A stretch of 64,000 nucleotides of DNA from Shewanella frigidimarina (GCF_003797125.1 NZ_RKKE01000008.1:45890-109889), one strand, 5' to 3'. Positions 9,353-18,723 are shown, counted from the stretch's first letter. Notes: generated from the sequence alone by a model not told the origin. Numbers and translations: made by a program.

Positions 9353-12300
9353 ATGAACTTCTTTGCGGCATCAAAAGAGAATAAGTATAAATCTATGCCT
9401 AAAATTTTACTCTTTATCTGTGTTTATTTTATTTTTAGTTTTGGCGCTACAGCCATTGAAGCTGATGACACAGAATCAAATTTCGATTTGTTACTCAATC
9501 ATACAAATTATGTCGTTGCCGATGGTTTATCCCAAGATACTGTAACAGCTATTGTCGAAGATCATGAAGGTTACGTGTGGATTGGTACCATTAATGGCTT
9601 AAATCGTTTTGATGGAAACGAATTTAAGCAATTCTATGCTGTCGATGGCGATCAAAAATCCCTTCCCAGTTCATTCATTCGCAATTTAATAATCAATAAG
9701 AATGGTGAACTTCTAATAGGCACTGACAAAGGTCTAGTCACATACGAGCAAGATACTGGTAAATTTATTAAGCATCAGTTATCTAATTTAATTGGTGAGC
9801 AAGCCATTTGGGCTATATCAGAGCAGAACAATGAAATATTAATTGGTTTAAAGAATAGAATAATTTCCTATGATACTTCAACAAAAAAAATAGGAACTGA
9901 TCTCAACAGAAATGAATTTAGTGAAGTAAAAAAAATAATAAAATTAAAAAAATCAATTTTCCTTAGAAATTATGATGGTGATGTTTACGAAGTCAACAAT
10001 GATATTGTTAGTAAAGTAATAGCGAGAACAAATGACATAACACTCATGAATGACAGTATAGTTGCAGTCACTGATACTGGAGTGTACATAATCAACGGAA
10101 ATAAAAAGACAATATCAAGCTTAAATATTAAAACTCTCGATTTAACAAACAATTTCAGCTCACCATATAGATTCGGAGTACAGGGAAATATACTTTACCA
10201 ATTAGAATTGATCAATGAAAAATTAAAAGTAAAAAAAATAGGTACTTTAAATATAAACAAAGAAAGATTAAACAATATTTTTATAACAAAAACTAACAAC
10301 CATGTATATCTATCAAATTTCATAGATGGATACTTTGATATTTCAAAAAAGAAAAACTATTTAAAAAAAATAAATATTCCAGACAACAATGTCTGGTCAA
10401 TGGCTAAAATTAAAGAAGGAATATTGGTAGCTGACAACGAAAGCAATTTGAATTTTTATAACAAAAACTTAAAACTAATTAAAAATGAAATTAAAAACTT
10501 GAACCATGGCCCAAAATCAATTCTGACTATTGGAGATAACATATTTATTGGGACATCAGATGGTCTAGTATTAAAAAACAATATTACCAAATCAAATAAA
10601 AAACTTTTAACTGATATTATATTCAATATTAGAATGTATGATGATATAATTTATGCTTCAACATTTGATGGTAAGATATATAAAATAAAACTCAACGGTG
10701 ATTTGATTGAGGTACTTGACACCAATACTGGATATCCAATATATGACACTTTAGTCGAAAATGGAACCTTATGGATAGCATCTCAAAATGGATTAATCCA
10801 GTATAGGGAGGGTAGTTTTGAAAATATATTTAATCGAGATTTTGTATTTAATCTGACAAAAAACAATGGGAAAATATATTTTGGAACTCGAAACTCTGTA
10901 TATTCATTAAGTAAAAGAAAAATAACTAAAATAATTGATAGAAAAAAAATAATATACTCTATAACAAGCATAAAAAACACTCTTACTATTGCTTCAAATA
11001 GAGAAGTATTAATCTTTGATACAGATAAAGAAAAAACTTACATTTTGAATTCTGAAAATGGTTCATTTAATGATTACAACACCCAATCAACCCTTATAAT
11101 AAATGATAATGTTATAATCGGAAGTTCAGATGGTTTACTTATGGTAGATCCTCTATCAATTATTTCCATGCTTAATAATGAACCTAGCTACGATCTTAAT
11201 TTTGAAGAATTCTTACTATTTAACACTCCATTAGAAACCGGAACTAAAAGGTTAAAAAAACCTATTAATTTTATAGATGAAATCTCATTAAAATACTCTG
11301 AATATCCTTTCACAATAAAGTTCAACGTCTTAGGTGAAAAAAACAATGATTTTGAATTCTTTTATTACTTAGAAGACCTTGAAAAGACTTGGCTATCAAC
11401 AAAAGGAAGTAATGCGGTAACTTACACTAATTTATCTTCAGGTGTATATACATTCAGAATTTATGCTCAACACCGTTTATCCTTAACAAAAACTAATGAA
11501 CGATTTATAAAAATCATAATAACGCCTCCTTGGTGGTTATCAAGTATCGCTATAGCTATTTATACTACGATAGTACTTATAATAATTTCTTTAATTTTCA
11601 GATCTGTTATTCGCCGTAGACAAACCCAAAAGCAAATCGCTCAGAGTGAAGAAAGATTAAAGTTGTCATTGTGGGGTAGTGGCGACGAAATGTGGGACTG
11701 GGATATTGAAAGTGGCAAAATCTACCGCTCTAATATCTGGGGCTCTTTAGACTTCCCGCAAGACGGTCGCCGTTCCGGTAATCCTGATGAAGAAAGTAAT
11801 ATCCACCCTCTTGATAGAGAGCGAGTGACAAGGGCGTTAAATGATCATTTTAATGCGCTAACCGATCACTTCGAAATTGCTTATCGCGTTAAAGCACGTA
11901 ATCAACAGTGGGTTTGGATTTTAGACAGAGCCAAGATAGTTGAACGCGATCAAAAAGATGTCCCACTTCGAATGACTGGCACCATTAAAGACATCAATAA
12001 TATTAAGCAAGCAGAGGAACAATTGCGCTTATTCGCTAGAGCAATTGAAAATATTTCTGAAGGGATGTTTATTCTCAATGAGAAATATCAGTTTGTTGAA
12101 GTTAATAATGCCTGTTGCGAACTCGCAGCTTCAACAAAAGAAAAATTTGCTAATGAAATACTCCATTTCAGTCGTTATCCCGCCAGTTATTCTGAACAAA
12201 TAAGAAACTTGTTAAAGCAGCAAGGTCGTTGGAGCGGTGAAATTGAAGCGAGTAAAGGTAAAGACAGCTATTTCTTAATGGAACTGACCATTGACGCTAT

Positions 12301-13702
12301 ATACAATGAACAAGGTGAAACCAGTCATTATGTTGGCGTATTTTCCGATATAACCCGTCGTAAGCAGCAAGAGGAAGAGCTCAGAAAACTCACCAATAAT
12401 GACTTACTTACTGGTTTACCCAATAGGTCTAGTTTGCAAGTTACACTGAGTAACTTGGTTAAAAAAGATGTTCATCACACCCTAATGGTGCTTGATTTAG
12501 ATAATTTCAAACGCATTAATGACTCCTTAGGCCATCAAATTGGTGATGACTTATTAATTGGTGTTGCTGAACGTATTAAGTTAGCAATTCCAAAACATGC
12601 CAGCTTATACCGTCTAGGCGGTGATGAATTCGCTTTACTCGTCGATCAACACCCTGACATAGGGTCATGTGCAGCCATTGCTACACAAGTAATAAATTGT
12701 CTAAAACCAGCTTTCACTCTTAATAATGACTCACTCGTACTCGGTATTAGTATCGGCATTGTGCTTTATCCTGAAGATGAACAAAACGAGCAAGCATTGT
12801 TACGCAAAGCGGATATTGCTATGTATCACGCTAAATCTGGTGGTGGTAACCGTTATCAGTTCTATTCAGAGTCATTAAACCAAAATGCTTTACGTCAACT
12901 CGAAATAGAAAGCTTAATCAGAGAAGCACTCAAAGACGATTTGTTTGAAGTTTATTACCAACCCAAAATCGACGTTAAGAAAGACCGACTCAACGGAATG
13001 GAAGCATTAGTGAGGTTAAATCATCCTAAATTAGGCCTGATTGGACCGAATGAATTTATTCCTCTTGCCGAAGAAAATGGTTTGATCGTTGAAATTGGTG
13101 ATGTCGTCTTGCGAAAAGCGTGCTTTGCTGCGCAGAAATGGCTCGAACTAGGATTGTTTACAGGCCGTGTAGCTGTCAATTTATCGTCAAGACAATTTGC
13201 TCTGCCCGATTTACAGCAACGAATAGAGTCAATTTTACGACTCACAAAATTACCGGCTAAACACTTAGAGCTTGAAATCACTGAAGGGACTGTCATTAAA
13301 GATCCCGAACAAGCCATTAAAGTGATGCAACAATTGGCGAAAATGGGCGTCAGCCTTGCTCTTGACGACTTTGGGACAGGTTATTCCTCTTTATCGTATT
13401 TAAAACGATTCCCAATTAATTGCTTAAAAATTGATAAAACTTTCGTTGATGACATAGATAAATCTGATCGAGATCTGAAGATGGTCGATTCTATTATTAC
13501 TATAGCCCACAATATGGGATTGACAGTGGTAGGTGAAGGTGTTGAACAAACTGCACAACTCAATATATTAAAAGCACTTAATTGTGAGGAAATTCAAGGT
13601 TATATTTATAGCAAACCGATTAGAGAAGCTGACTTTGAGCTAATGCTTACAGCAGACAAAGTTAAATTTGAAGCATTAAACAGTACCTTAATGAAAAAAT
13701 AA
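9353..13702 (+). CDS. membrane sensor with beta-propeller/Y_Y_Y, PAS, GGDEF and EAL domains
   Basis: A 1449-residue cyclic-di-GMP protein. It has an N-terminal signal sequence (hydrophobic stretch after residue 15), then about 600 residues of two-component-regulator propeller repeats (for example VWIGTINGLNRFDG), a Y_Y_Y domain near 630-725 and a membrane helix at about 728-750. The cytoplasmic part has two PAS/PAC domains (about 765-1010), a GGDEF domain (RLGGDEFALL near 1087) and an EAL domain (EALVRL, DDFGTGYSSL, EGVE). Both active-site motifs are intact, so synthase, phosphodiesterase or both are possible. The usual RxxD inhibitory site is absent before GGDEF. The periplasmic half from about 9830 to 11530 is far more A-rich than the rest. 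Confidence 0.9.
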   Translation: MNFFAASKENKYKSMPKILLFICVYFIFSFGATAIEADDTESNFDLLLNHTNYVVADGLSQDTVTAIVEDHEGYVWIGTINGLNRFDGNEFKQFYAVDGDQKSLPSSFIRNLIINKNGELLIGTDKGLVTYEQDTGKFIKHQLSNLIGEQAIWAISEQNNEILIGLKNRIISYDTSTKKIGTDLNRNEFSEVKKIIKLKKSIFLRNYDGDVYEVNNDIVSKVIARTNDITLMNDSIVAVTDTGVYIINGNKKTISSLNIKTLDLTNNFSSPYRFGVQGNILYQLELINEKLKVKKIGTLNINKERLNNIFITKTNNHVYLSNFIDGYFDISKKKNYLKKINIPDNNVWSMAKIKEGILVADNESNLNFYNKNLKLIKNEIKNLNHGPKSILTIGDNIFIGTSDGLVLKNNITKSNKKLLTDIIFNIRMYDDIIYASTFDGKIYKIKLNGDLIEVLDTNTGYPIYDTLVENGTLWIASQNGLIQYREGSFENIFNRDFVFNLTKNNGKIYFGTRNSVYSLSKRKITKIIDRKKIIYSITSIKNTLTIASNREVLIFDTDKEKTYILNSENGSFNDYNTQSTLIINDNVIIGSSDGLLMVDPLSIISMLNNEPSYDLNFEEFLLFNTPLETGTKRLKKPINFIDEISLKYSEYPFTIKFNVLGEKNNDFEFFYYLEDLEKTWLSTKGSNAVTYTNLSSGVYTFRIYAQHRLSLTKTNERFIKIIITPPWWLSSIAIAIYTTIVLIIISLIFRSVIRRRQTQKQIAQSEERLKLSLWGSGDEMWDWDIESGKIYRSNIWGSLDFPQDGRRSGNPDEESNIHPLDRERVTRALNDHFNALTDHFEIAYRVKARNQQWVWILDRAKIVERDQKDVPLRMTGTIKDINNIKQAEEQLRLFARAIENISEGMFILNEKYQFVEVNNACCELAASTKEKFANEILHFSRYPASYSEQIRNLLKQQGRWSGEIEASKGKDSYFLMELTIDAIYNEQGETSHYVGVFSDITRRKQQEEELRKLTNNDLLTGLPNRSSLQVTLSNLVKKDVHHTLMVLDLDNFKRINDSLGHQIGDDLLIGVAERIKLAIPKHASLYRLGGDEFALLVDQHPDIGSCAAIATQVINCLKPAFTLNNDSLVLGISIGIVLYPEDEQNEQALLRKADIAMYHAKSGGGNRYQFYSESLNQNALRQLEIESLIREALKDDLFEVYYQPKIDVKKDRLNGMEALVRLNHPKLGLIGPNEFIPLAEENGLIVEIGDVVLRKACFAAQKWLELGLFTGRVAVNLSSRQFALPDLQQRIESILRLTKLPAKHLELEITEGTVIKDPEQAIKVMQQLAKMGVSLALDDFGTGYSSLSYLKRFPINCLKIDKTFVDDIDKSDRDLKMVDSIITIAHNMGLTVVGEGVEQTAQLNILKALNCEEIQGYIYSKPIREADFELMLTADKVKFEALNSTLMKK

Positions 13703-13812
13703 ATATACACCACTTATATTTGGCATGACAAATGCTAATACAAGTCCAGTTGTCAAAATAATATTGTTATTTAACCCTGAACTTGAATTACCAAATATAA
13801 GAGAGATAAGAA

Positions 13813-14451
13813 ATGATTAAAGGAATAATTACTGTAGCGGTTTTATCGGCTTTATCTATTGGTAACTATGCAATAGAAGATCCTACCATTACAGAAACAA
13901 CCAGAGTTCCTGGCGTTAGAGTCCTTGATACCCAAACAGCCAGAGTTCCTGGCGTTAAAGTCCTTGATACCCAAACAGCCAGAGTTCCTGGCGTTAAAGT
14001 CCTTGATACCCAAACAGCCAGAGTTCCTGGCGTTAAAGTCCTTGATACCCAAACAGCCAGAGTTCCTGGCGTTAAAGTCCTTGATACCCAAACAGCCAGA
14101 GTTCCTGGCGTTAAAGTCCTTGATACCCAAACAGCCAGAGTTCCTGGCGTTAAAGTCCTTGATACCCAAACAGCCAGAGTTCCTGGCGTTAAAGTCCTTG
14201 ATACCCAAACAGCCAGAGTTCCTGGCGTTAAAGTCCTTGATACCCAAACAGCCAGAGTTCCTGGCGTTAAAGTCCTTGATACCCAAACAGCCAGAGTTCC
14301 TGGCGTTAAAGTCCTTGATACCCAAACAGCCAGAGTTCCTGGCGTTAAAGTCCTTGATACCCAAACAGCCAGAGTTCCTGGCGTTAAAGTCCTTGATACC
14401 CAAACAGCCAGAGTTCCTGGCGTTAGAGTCTTAGACCCCCAAACAGCTTAA
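13813..14451 (+). CDS. secreted-looking protein of fourteen 13-residue repeats, function unknown
   Basis: A 212-residue protein that I do not recognise. Residues 1-30 have a weak signal-peptide look (Lys at 3, hydrophobic 4-20, possible cleavage after NYA). Residues 31-212 are fourteen copies of RVPGVKVLDTQTA. The first has Arg for Lys, and the last has Arg for Lys and Pro for Thr. The start is supported by a purine-rich GAGAGATAAGAA just upstream. Arg/Lys and Asp alternate along each unit, and VPGV resembles elastin-type turns, but no fold or activity can be claimed. It starts 110 bases after the GGDEF/EAL gene and is followed after 10 bases by a 38-residue ORF with its own ribosome site. 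A multi-copy peptide precursor or extracellular filament is only a guess. Confidence 0.7.
   Translation: MIKGIITVAVLSALSIGNYAIEDPTITETTRVPGVRVLDTQTARVPGVKVLDTQTARVPGVKVLDTQTARVPGVKVLDTQTARVPGVKVLDTQTARVPGVKVLDTQTARVPGVKVLDTQTARVPGVKVLDTQTARVPGVKVLDTQTARVPGVKVLDTQTARVPGVKVLDTQTARVPGVKVLDTQTARVPGVKVLDTQTARVPGVRVLDPQTA
13903..14448 (+). repeat. 39-bp tandem repeat array, 14 units, in frame
   Basis: Fourteen head-to-tail 39-base units. The inner twelve look identical at the nucleotide level, and only the first and last differ. The lack of silent changes suggests recent expansion or ongoing gene conversion. Because 39 is a multiple of three, copy-number change keeps the reading frame. There are no unique spacers, so this is not a CRISPR array. 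Confidence 0.95.
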
Positions 14452-14461
14452 GGAGTACCCT

Positions 14462-14578
14462 ATGTTTACTTCTCTAAAAATAGCACTTGGTTTAGCAAAA
14501 CCAGTTCGTAAAAAAGTAAAATTGCCTGAAGGTTTAAATCACCTTGAAGTCATCCAAGCTAGAGCTTGGTGGAAGTAA
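14462..14578 (+). CDS. 38-residue basic small protein downstream of the repeat protein
   Basis: A short frame beginning MFTSLKIALGLAKPVRKKVK and ending in ARAWWK. The sequence AAGGAG lies six bases upstream of the ATG and overlaps the end of the repeat gene, so it is well placed for translation. It has a short hydrophobic start, a Lys/Arg-rich middle and a Trp-Trp-Lys end, with net positive charge. I do not recognise it. A hairpin terminator follows 34 bases later, which makes the repeat protein and this ORF look like a two-gene operon. It could be a small membrane-associated peptide, a chaperone or leader for the repeat protein, or a toxin-like peptide. None of these can be tested from sequence alone. 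Confidence 0.6.
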   Translation: MFTSLKIALGLAKPVRKKVKLPEGLNHLEVIQARAWWK

Positions 14579-14611
14579 TTATTGAGATACTGATGATTAA
14601 CCATCAGTCAT

Positions 14612-14639
14612 AAAAAAAGGAGCATAAGCTCCTTTTTTG
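14612..14639 (+). terminator. rho-independent terminator of the repeat-protein operon
   Basis: AAAAAAAGGAGC and GCTCCTTTTTT flank an ATAA loop. It is nearly symmetrical, so it may also stop minus-strand transcripts from the gene at 14688. Confidence 0.85.
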
Positions 14640-14687
14640 TTGTTTTGAATTTGAATTTGAATTTTGATATAGCAAACTAAAATGAAT

Positions 14688-14900
14688 TTAGCCTTCTATT
14701 CTAAAACGGCCATGTCGCCGTACTTTCATATCAGCCAAGCGTTTGTGAGTACTAAACAATGGGTAAGTCAGTGGACCTAATATACAACCGACACATCCCC
14801 ACCGCTTTACTGCTAATCCATGCTTATAAGCTGCGAAACCAAATAAAAAACCACTACTAATACTCAATAAAACAAGCATGAATAACCAACTGAACTGCAT
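14688..14900 (-). CDS. small hypothetical membrane protein
   Basis: A 70-residue protein starting MQFSWLFMLVLLSISSGFLF. Residues 4-25 form one clear membrane helix. A second hydrophobic stretch around residues 35-48 (GCVGCILGPLTYPLF) includes two cysteines three residues apart. The C-terminus is basic (HKRLADMKVRRHGRFR). The frame is open upstream to a TTG, but ATG at 14898-14900 has TTTGGAG about nine bases before it and puts the hydrophobic segment at the very N-terminus. The function is unknown and the gene stands alone. Confidence 0.6.
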   Translation of the reverse strand: MQFSWLFMLVLLSISSGFLFGFAAYKHGLAVKRWGCVGCILGPLTYPLFSTHKRLADMKVRRHGRFRIEG

Positions 14901-15215
14901 TATCGTTGACTCCAAATAACTCAGCTAACGTAATCCCTACCTATACATCATTACGACTCATCTTTGACTCGCAACTAATCATGTTAACGCCATAAGATCG
15001 AAACTATTACAGTTTAATAGCGAAATATCATCCTCATCGTTTACGCTATCATCCTTAACTTATCATACTAAACAACGGGTATTATACCGTAAGGAAGCAT
15101 ATATCTGATTAAAAACCAGGCAAAAGTATACCTTCATTAAATAAAAAAGCGGCAATATATTGCCGCTTTTTTTACAACTTGATAACCTTTTAGTTATCAA
15201 TAATAAACACTAGGT
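14901..15215. other. intergenic region between the small membrane gene and fadJ
   Basis: No frame of useful length is seen. It holds the fadJ terminator at about 15143-15173. At about 15078 a TATAAT-like box (minus strand, within a GGTATTATACC palindrome) could belong to a promoter for the small membrane gene, but no convincing -35 box was found. Confidence 0.5.
15143..15173 (-). terminator. rho-independent terminator of fadIJ
   Basis: AAAAAAGCGGCAATA and TATTGCCGCTTTTTT make a near-perfect palindromic hairpin with A/T tails on both sides, about 43 bases past the fadJ stop. It can work in both directions. Confidence 0.88.
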
Positions 15216-17348
15216 TTACTTTTTATAAAATTGGCTGCCATCGCTAGCCATTTTGACTAACGTATCGCACGGTGCGAAACGGTCTCCGTACAGTGATTGA
15301 TAACCTTGCAAAGTCGCGACTAAATTACTTGCACCTAAGGTGTCGATATAACGGAACGGACCACCTAAGAATGGCGGGAAGCCAATACCGAATATAGCAC
15401 CGATGTCACCATCTCTTGCCGAGGCAATAATGCCCTCTTCAAGACAACGAACAGCCTCATTGAGCATCTGAATCGTACAACGCTCTGCCACACCTTTTGC
15501 TTCTTTATCTGAAGCGATTAAGATATCGAGAACCTTGTAAACGGATTCATCAACTAATTTGGCTTTTTTAGCTTTAGGTCCGTATTGATAGAAACCTTTG
15601 CCATTTTTACGACCCTTACGGTCATCGGCTAATAACTTGTCAAAAGCTGCAGGCGCTTTAAAACGATCGCCAAGTTCTTTTTCTAAAATCGGCGAAATTT
15701 TAGCTCCTACGTCAATGCCCACTTCATCAAGCAAAGTCATCGGTCCCACAGGGAAACCAAACTTCACTAATGCGCGATCTAGATGCTCAATACGCTGACC
15801 TTCTAGTAATAATTGCGCAGCTTCGTTCATATACAGGGCAAGAATACGGTTAACATAAAAACCAGCACCGTCTTGAACCACAATAGGTGTCTTACCTTGC
15901 TTGCGTGCAAACGCCACTGTGGTAGCAATCGTTTCTGGTGATGTGGTTTTATGGGCAATCACTTCAACTAATGGCATTTTTTCTACCGGAGAGAAGTAAT
16001 GTAAACCAATCACATTTTCAGGACGACTTGCCGCAGCAGCAATCTGACCAATAGGTAATGAAGACGTATTAGAAGCAAAAATGGTGTTCTCACCACATTC
16101 ACGCTCAACATCTTGAACCATTTTATGTTTAAGCGCTAAATCTTCAAATACCGCTTCAACAACGATATCGGCATCTTTAATGCCAGTATATTCTGTCGTC
16201 GTTGTCATTAATGCCATAATATTGTCACGCGCTATAGGTGTCATATGACGACGCTTAACGCCTTTATCTAGCAGCTTGTAAGCATATGATAGTGCGTTAC
16301 TTAATCCCTGCTCTGAAATGTCTTTTACACGCGCTGGAATTTTAGCTTTAGTGGTTGTTACAGACGCAATACCACCGCCCATTAAGCCACCGCCTAATAC
16401 CATTACTTTTTTAACTTTACGTGGCACAGCGCCTTCAGCACCAGTTTCTTTTTTCATTTCCGTGGTGGCAAAAAACAAGCTACGTAATGCTGCCGACTCT
16501 TTCGACATCACCAAATTAGCAAAATGAGTCGCTTCAACCTCAAGCCCTTTCACCATGCCTTTATTCATACCTTGACGAACACAATCGATGATTTTAGCCG
16601 GTGCAGGATAATTACCTTGGGTTTTCTTTAATACTTGCTTACGCGCTTGATCAAAAATAATATCGCGAGTAAACGAAGTTGATTCTAAAAATTGATTAAT
16701 TTTAGATTGCACGACAGGCTTTGCGGCCTGTTTACCTTTTTTCGCTAGCTCAACCGCAGTTTCAAGCAAAATAGAGTTAGGCACAACATCATTCACTAAA
16801 CCCATTTTTAACGCTTGCTTAGGACGAATTTGTTTACCCGTTAACATCATATCAAGAGCAGTTGTAATACCCACTAAACGAGGCAAACGTTGAGTACCGC
16901 CACCACCAGGCAATAAACCCAGTTGCACTTCTGGCACACCTAGCATGGTTTTTTTATCGTCACTGCATACGCGTAAATGACACGCTAGCGCTAACTCTAA
17001 ACCACCACCTAAACAAGCACCGTTGATCGCGGCAACAACTGGAATAGATAATCCTTCAAGCTCAGAAAAAACCACATGCCCTTGTTGTGACAATGCTTTG
17101 GCTTGCTCTTCATTCTTACAAGCAGCTAACATGGTAATGTCGGCACCGGCAACAAACGAATCTGCTTTACCTGAAATAACAACGAGACCTTTGATACTGC
17201 TGTCAGCTTTGATTTCAGTTAATATTTCACTGATTTCAGGGCCAAATTGCTCTTTTAAGGTGTTCATGGTTTCGCCAGGAACGTCCATTGTTAAAATGGC
17301 AATACCATCGTCACGACGAGCTAAATTAAATGTTTTTTCCATGCTCAT
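15216..17348 (-). CDS. fadJ: fatty acid oxidation complex, alpha subunit FadJ
   Basis: A 710-residue bifunctional enzyme: enoyl-CoA hydratase/isomerase in the first 190 residues or so (GACLGGGLELALAC, LGLLPGGGGTQRLPR) and 3-hydroxyacyl-CoA dehydrogenase after about residue 305 (NAD loop VMVLGGGLMGGGIA, then FASNTSSLPI and GLHYFSPVEKMPLVEVI). It pairs with thiolase FadI to form the second beta-oxidation complex, used in anaerobic growth in E. coli. The frame extends upstream, but the ATG at 17346-17348 overlaps the fadI stop as TAATG and is preceded by GGAGGTGGAG, so that start is preferred. Length agrees with the family. Confidence 0.95.
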   Translation of the reverse strand: MSMEKTFNLARRDDGIAILTMDVPGETMNTLKEQFGPEISEILTEIKADSSIKGLVVISGKADSFVAGADITMLAACKNEEQAKALSQQGHVVFSELEGLSIPVVAAINGACLGGGLELALACHLRVCSDDKKTMLGVPEVQLGLLPGGGGTQRLPRLVGITTALDMMLTGKQIRPKQALKMGLVNDVVPNSILLETAVELAKKGKQAAKPVVQSKINQFLESTSFTRDIIFDQARKQVLKKTQGNYPAPAKIIDCVRQGMNKGMVKGLEVEATHFANLVMSKESAALRSLFFATTEMKKETGAEGAVPRKVKKVMVLGGGLMGGGIASVTTTKAKIPARVKDISEQGLSNALSYAYKLLDKGVKRRHMTPIARDNIMALMTTTTEYTGIKDADIVVEAVFEDLALKHKMVQDVERECGENTIFASNTSSLPIGQIAAAASRPENVIGLHYFSPVEKMPLVEVIAHKTTSPETIATTVAFARKQGKTPIVVQDGAGFYVNRILALYMNEAAQLLLEGQRIEHLDRALVKFGFPVGPMTLLDEVGIDVGAKISPILEKELGDRFKAPAAFDKLLADDRKGRKNGKGFYQYGPKAKKAKLVDESVYKVLDILIASDKEAKGVAERCTIQMLNEAVRCLEEGIIASARDGDIGAIFGIGFPPFLGGPFRYIDTLGASNLVATLQGYQSLYGDRFAPCDTLVKMASDGSQFYKK

Positions 17349-18658
17349 TACTCCACCTCCAAAATCATTGCTGCACCTAAACCACCTGCAGCACAAGCAG
17401 TTGCTAAACCAGTACCACCACCACGACGCTTAAGTTCATTACACACTTGGGTAATCAAACGCGTACCGGTTGCTGCAAAAGGATGACCATAAGCCAATGA
17501 ACCACCCAGTACGTTAAACTTACTCATGTCGATTTCGCCAATTGCGCGGTTACGACCTAATTTTTCTTCAGCAAACTTTTTAGAACCAAACATCTGCATA
17601 TTTGCCAATGTTTGTGCAGCAAATGCTTCGTGCATTTCAATCAGCGTTAAATCTTCTAATTCCATTCCAGCACGTTTCAATGCTAATGGCGTAGCATACG
17701 AAGGCCCCATTAACATGTCTTGCCATACATCGATAGCCGTAAACGCATAACTCTTGATGTAACCAATAGGTTGATAACCTAGAGCTTTAGCGCGACCTTC
17801 ACTCATTAAAATAATGGCTGAAGCACCATCAGTTAATGGCGTACTGTTGGCGGCAGTAACAGTACCGTGCTTGCGATCAAATGCGGGACGCAATTTGGCG
17901 TAAGACTCTAATACTGAGTTTTCACGGATATTGTTGTCACGGTCAATGAATTGTTTATATGGCGGAATATGAGCTGTCATGACTTCATTGCGAAGATGAC
18001 CTGAGTTCCATGTTTCGGTCGCCAATGTATGCGAACGGTGTGCTAACGCATCTTGATCTGCACGGCTAATATTGTATGTCTTAGCCATTTGTTCGGCGGT
18101 TTGTCCCATAGACAAACCGGTTGAATACTCAGCAACCGCAGGCGGTACTGGCATTAAGTCTTTTAAGCCTAAACGACGTGCAATCGCAAATTTCTGCTTA
18201 AAAGTACGTGCTTTATTTAAATCGACTAAAGCATGTGCAAGCTTTTTGGATACTCCAATAGGTAATACTGAAGACGAATCTGAACCACCCGCTAGGCCGA
18301 TTTCAATATTGCCGGTCATAATTGATTCAGCTACGTTAACCGCCGACTGAAAACTGGTTGCACAGGCGCGGGTAACAGAATAAGCATCTGTTGATACATT
18401 CATGCCAGTGCCAAGTACAATTTCACGGGCAATATTGGGTGCCGCAGGCATTTGTACAACTTGGCCGTAAACAAGTTGTTCAATTAACTGAGGGTCGATT
18501 TCAGAGCGAGACAGCAACTCATTAACCACCATTTTGCCCATATCTAGCGCGGATACGCCATGAAAGGCTGTTGCTTGTTTTGCAAATGGTGTTCTTAAAC
18601 CGGCAACAATCGCAATGCGCTCACCCCGGGAATTTGTTACTTGTTGTCTATCACTCAT
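17348..18658 (-). CDS. fadI: acetyl-CoA C-acyltransferase (3-ketoacyl-CoA thiolase) FadI
   Basis: A 436-residue thiolase that cleaves 3-ketoacyl-CoA to acetyl-CoA plus a shortened acyl-CoA. The acyl-accepting cysteine is C99 in TRACATSFQSA. The active histidines are in EMHEAFAAQ and GGSLAYGHPFAATG, and the second cysteine is in ATACAAGGLGAAM. Pairing and overlap with fadJ mark it as FadI rather than FadA. The promoter region at 18724-18790 carries FadR-like and PsrA-like operators, as expected for induction by long-chain fatty acids. Confidence 0.95.
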   Translation of the reverse strand: MSDRQQVTNSRGERIAIVAGLRTPFAKQATAFHGVSALDMGKMVVNELLSRSEIDPQLIEQLVYGQVVQMPAAPNIAREIVLGTGMNVSTDAYSVTRACATSFQSAVNVAESIMTGNIEIGLAGGSDSSSVLPIGVSKKLAHALVDLNKARTFKQKFAIARRLGLKDLMPVPPAVAEYSTGLSMGQTAEQMAKTYNISRADQDALAHRSHTLATETWNSGHLRNEVMTAHIPPYKQFIDRDNNIRENSVLESYAKLRPAFDRKHGTVTAANSTPLTDGASAIILMSEGRAKALGYQPIGYIKSYAFTAIDVWQDMLMGPSYATPLALKRAGMELEDLTLIEMHEAFAAQTLANMQMFGSKKFAEEKLGRNRAIGEIDMSKFNVLGGSLAYGHPFAATGTRLITQVCNELKRRGGGTGLATACAAGGLGAAMILEVE

Positions 18659-18723
18659 GTGTCACCCTCTATTATTGTTAGCTTATCTCGGCACCGCCGG
18701 TAAGTTTCTATTTTTGCCAGATA

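Noticed and set aside
13852..14434. Two further long open frames (one per strand) through the 39-bp repeat array
   Set aside because: The repeat length is a multiple of three, so several frames stay open automatically. Only the frame at 13813 has a start, a ribosome site and a signal-like N-terminus.
13903..14448. CRISPR array or phase-variable promoter
   Set aside because: Units are directly joined with no spacers, and the copies lie inside a coding frame, so promoter switching is not supported.
17349..17396. Upstream start that lengthens FadJ by 16 residues
   Set aside because: It would read back through the fadI stop region. The TAATG overlap with a strong ribosome site is the normal fadIJ junction.
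15598..18350. Several plus-strand ORFs opposite fadJ and fadI
   Set aside because: These are antisense shadows of conserved enzymes, with no start signals or recognisable domains.
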